Of a stretch of DNA of 6,065 nucleotides, positions 5,395-6,065 are shown one piece after another (the first letter of the stretch is position 1; every line of letters starts with the position of its first letter). The notes under the pieces were generated by a model. It was not told the DNA's origin. It worked only from the letters and a program-made list of their open reading frames with translations, and made no database searches. The translations under genes were made by a program, and so were the position numbers. The DNA comes from CAYRTD01 sp964426915 (GTDB taxonomy: Bacteria; Bacteroidota; Bacteroidia; Bacteroidales; GCA-2748055). The stretch is taken from NCBI GenBank assembly GCA_964426915.1, contig CAYRTD010000193.1, positions 1 to 6,065 of the forward strand. Reading direction: 5' to 3'.

Positions 5395-5817
5395 TTAGAG
5401 CTCTATAACCGAAATATTATTATTCCTTCTGTTATATGTTATTAGTGAGAAGTTTATATTGGGATAGTTTTCTGAAAATTTTTTATACTTTGCGGGTTTG
5501 AAATCGATGGAACTGGATTTTACTTCGAATGCTTTGCCATTCTTATAGTCTGAGGAAACGACAAAATCTACTTCATTTCCATCTGCAGTTCTCCAGAATT
5601 TTATGTCTTCTTGTGGATAGATTTGAACCAATCTCTGATATACATAGTTTTCCAATAGTGCGCCTGTATCTTCCCGTTCTTCAAATCCTGAGAATCTGTT
5701 CAGAAGGGCGTTTCTTAGTCCCAGATCATTAAAAAAAACCTTTGGCATTTTTACTATTTCCTTTCGCAAATTTTTGTAGAAAGGTTTTACAAGCGAGATA
5801 TGAAAACATTTTTGGGT
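5395..5817 (-). pseudogene. 3' remnant of a third DUF4143 ATPase (nuclease-like domain only)
   Basis: The in-frame stretch ends at TAA 5395-5397 and is bounded upstream by TAA 5818-5820. From a TTG at 5769 it gives 124 residues. Family-like sequence continues upstream of that codon (SLVKPFYKN), so the TTG is not a native start. What remains is the C-terminal part: KMPKVFFNDLGLRN, then LLEN (E40), FWRT, NEVDFV (D68) and FEVK (E82, K84), numbered from the TTG. These are the core acidic and lysine residues of a PD-(D/E)XK fold, all present. The whole AAA+ part, roughly 250 residues with Walker A and B, is missing, and the sequence upstream is repeat DNA. Most likely this is a gene broken by deletion or rearrangement. 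A short domain-only protein from ATG 5748 cannot be excluded. Confidence 0.8.
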
Positions 5818-6065
5818 TTAATCGTTTATGGGTTTATTAGTATGAAAGGTCATTACGGATTACTGATTACCGGTCACCTCTTCCACGGGTTGTCACCCAT
5901 GGCTATTCCAGTTCAACCCCATTCGGGGTTGGGGTTGCCAATCATCTTCAGACCGGTCACACCGATCACACCGATCACCGATTACCGATCACCTTCTTCC
6001 ACGGGTTGTCACCTTTGAGTGTTCGAAACCTTGATATAGTGTATTCAAAATAGAAGTTTTCTCTA
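5818..6065. other. Non-coding repeat region upstream of the truncated gene
   Basis: No gene is recognised. The region consists largely of direct, tandem and inverted repeats (5865-6013), followed by about 50 AT-rich bases with no feature I can name. The plus-strand open frame at 5800-6018 translates the repeats and is not credible as a gene. Confidence 0.6.
5865..6013. repeat. Composite repeat module flanked by 33/34-bp direct repeats
   Basis: Near-identical direct repeats lie at 5865-5897 and 5980-6013 and differ by one substitution and one inserted T. Their shared exact core of 19 bases (5879-5897 and 5995-6013) is TCTTCCACGGGTTGTCACC. Between them are a hairpin at 5914-5931 (CAACCCC/GGGGTTG with loop ATTC) and a 9-bp tandem array at 5953-5979 (CCGGTCACA, CCGATCACA, CCGATCACC), with a fourth CCGATCACC at 5985-5993. 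No protein is encoded. It may be a non-autonomous element or a cluster of intergenic palindromic repeats. Confidence 0.6.

Noticed and set aside
5953..5993. Repeated 9-bp units as a CRISPR array
   Set aside because: The units are adjacent and short, with no spacers of regular length and no cas genes nearby; this is a tandem repeat.
5800..6018. 72-codon open frame on the plus strand
   Set aside because: It is made mostly of the direct and tandem repeats and has no protein-like pattern beyond them.

Overview
The window looks like chromosomal DNA of a Bacteroidota bacterium, probably from the Bacteroidales/Marinilabiliales side. This is inferred, not proven. The signs are solitary DUF4143-type ATPase genes, start codons without a Shine-Dalgarno sequence, and two upstream regions that fit the Bacteroidota promoter pattern (TTTG, 19-20 bases, TAnnTTTG). 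No tRNA, rRNA, CRISPR array, transposase or integrase was recognised.

Layout. 1-150 may hold the tail of a gene that starts outside the window. 151-685 is non-coding and repeat-rich: a G-run cluster, a GC-rich hairpin cluster and an imperfect tandem duplication. 686-1885 (minus) is a complete ATPase with a DUF4143/PD-(D/E)XK-like C-terminus. 1886-2207 is intergenic and carries that gene's likely promoter. 2208-3749 (minus) is a complete AbgT-family membrane transporter. 3750-4002 separates the divergent transporter and second ATPase; it contains a G/T-rich stretch, a perfect 10-bp hairpin, and a pair of palindromes overlapping a candidate promoter. 4003-5184 (plus) is a second complete DUF4143 ATPase of a different subtype. 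5185-5394 is a convergent intergenic region with GC-rich palindromic repeats. 5395-5817 (minus) is the 3' remnant of a third DUF4143 ATPase, which keeps only the nuclease-like domain. 5818-6065 is non-coding repeat sequence that begins where the third gene is broken.

The transporter and the ATPases do not form an obvious pathway. abgT appears to stand alone, without the abgA/abgB peptidase genes seen in Escherichia coli. The three DUF4143 loci are AT-richer by eye than abgT and lie next to intergenic repeats, which suggests an accessory, recombination-prone neighbourhood. The most interesting signal is the double palindrome 35-70 bases upstream of the second ATPase, arranged like a repressor operator. 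The biochemical role of DUF4143 ATPases is not well established, so no function beyond ATP binding and a nuclease-like fold is claimed.
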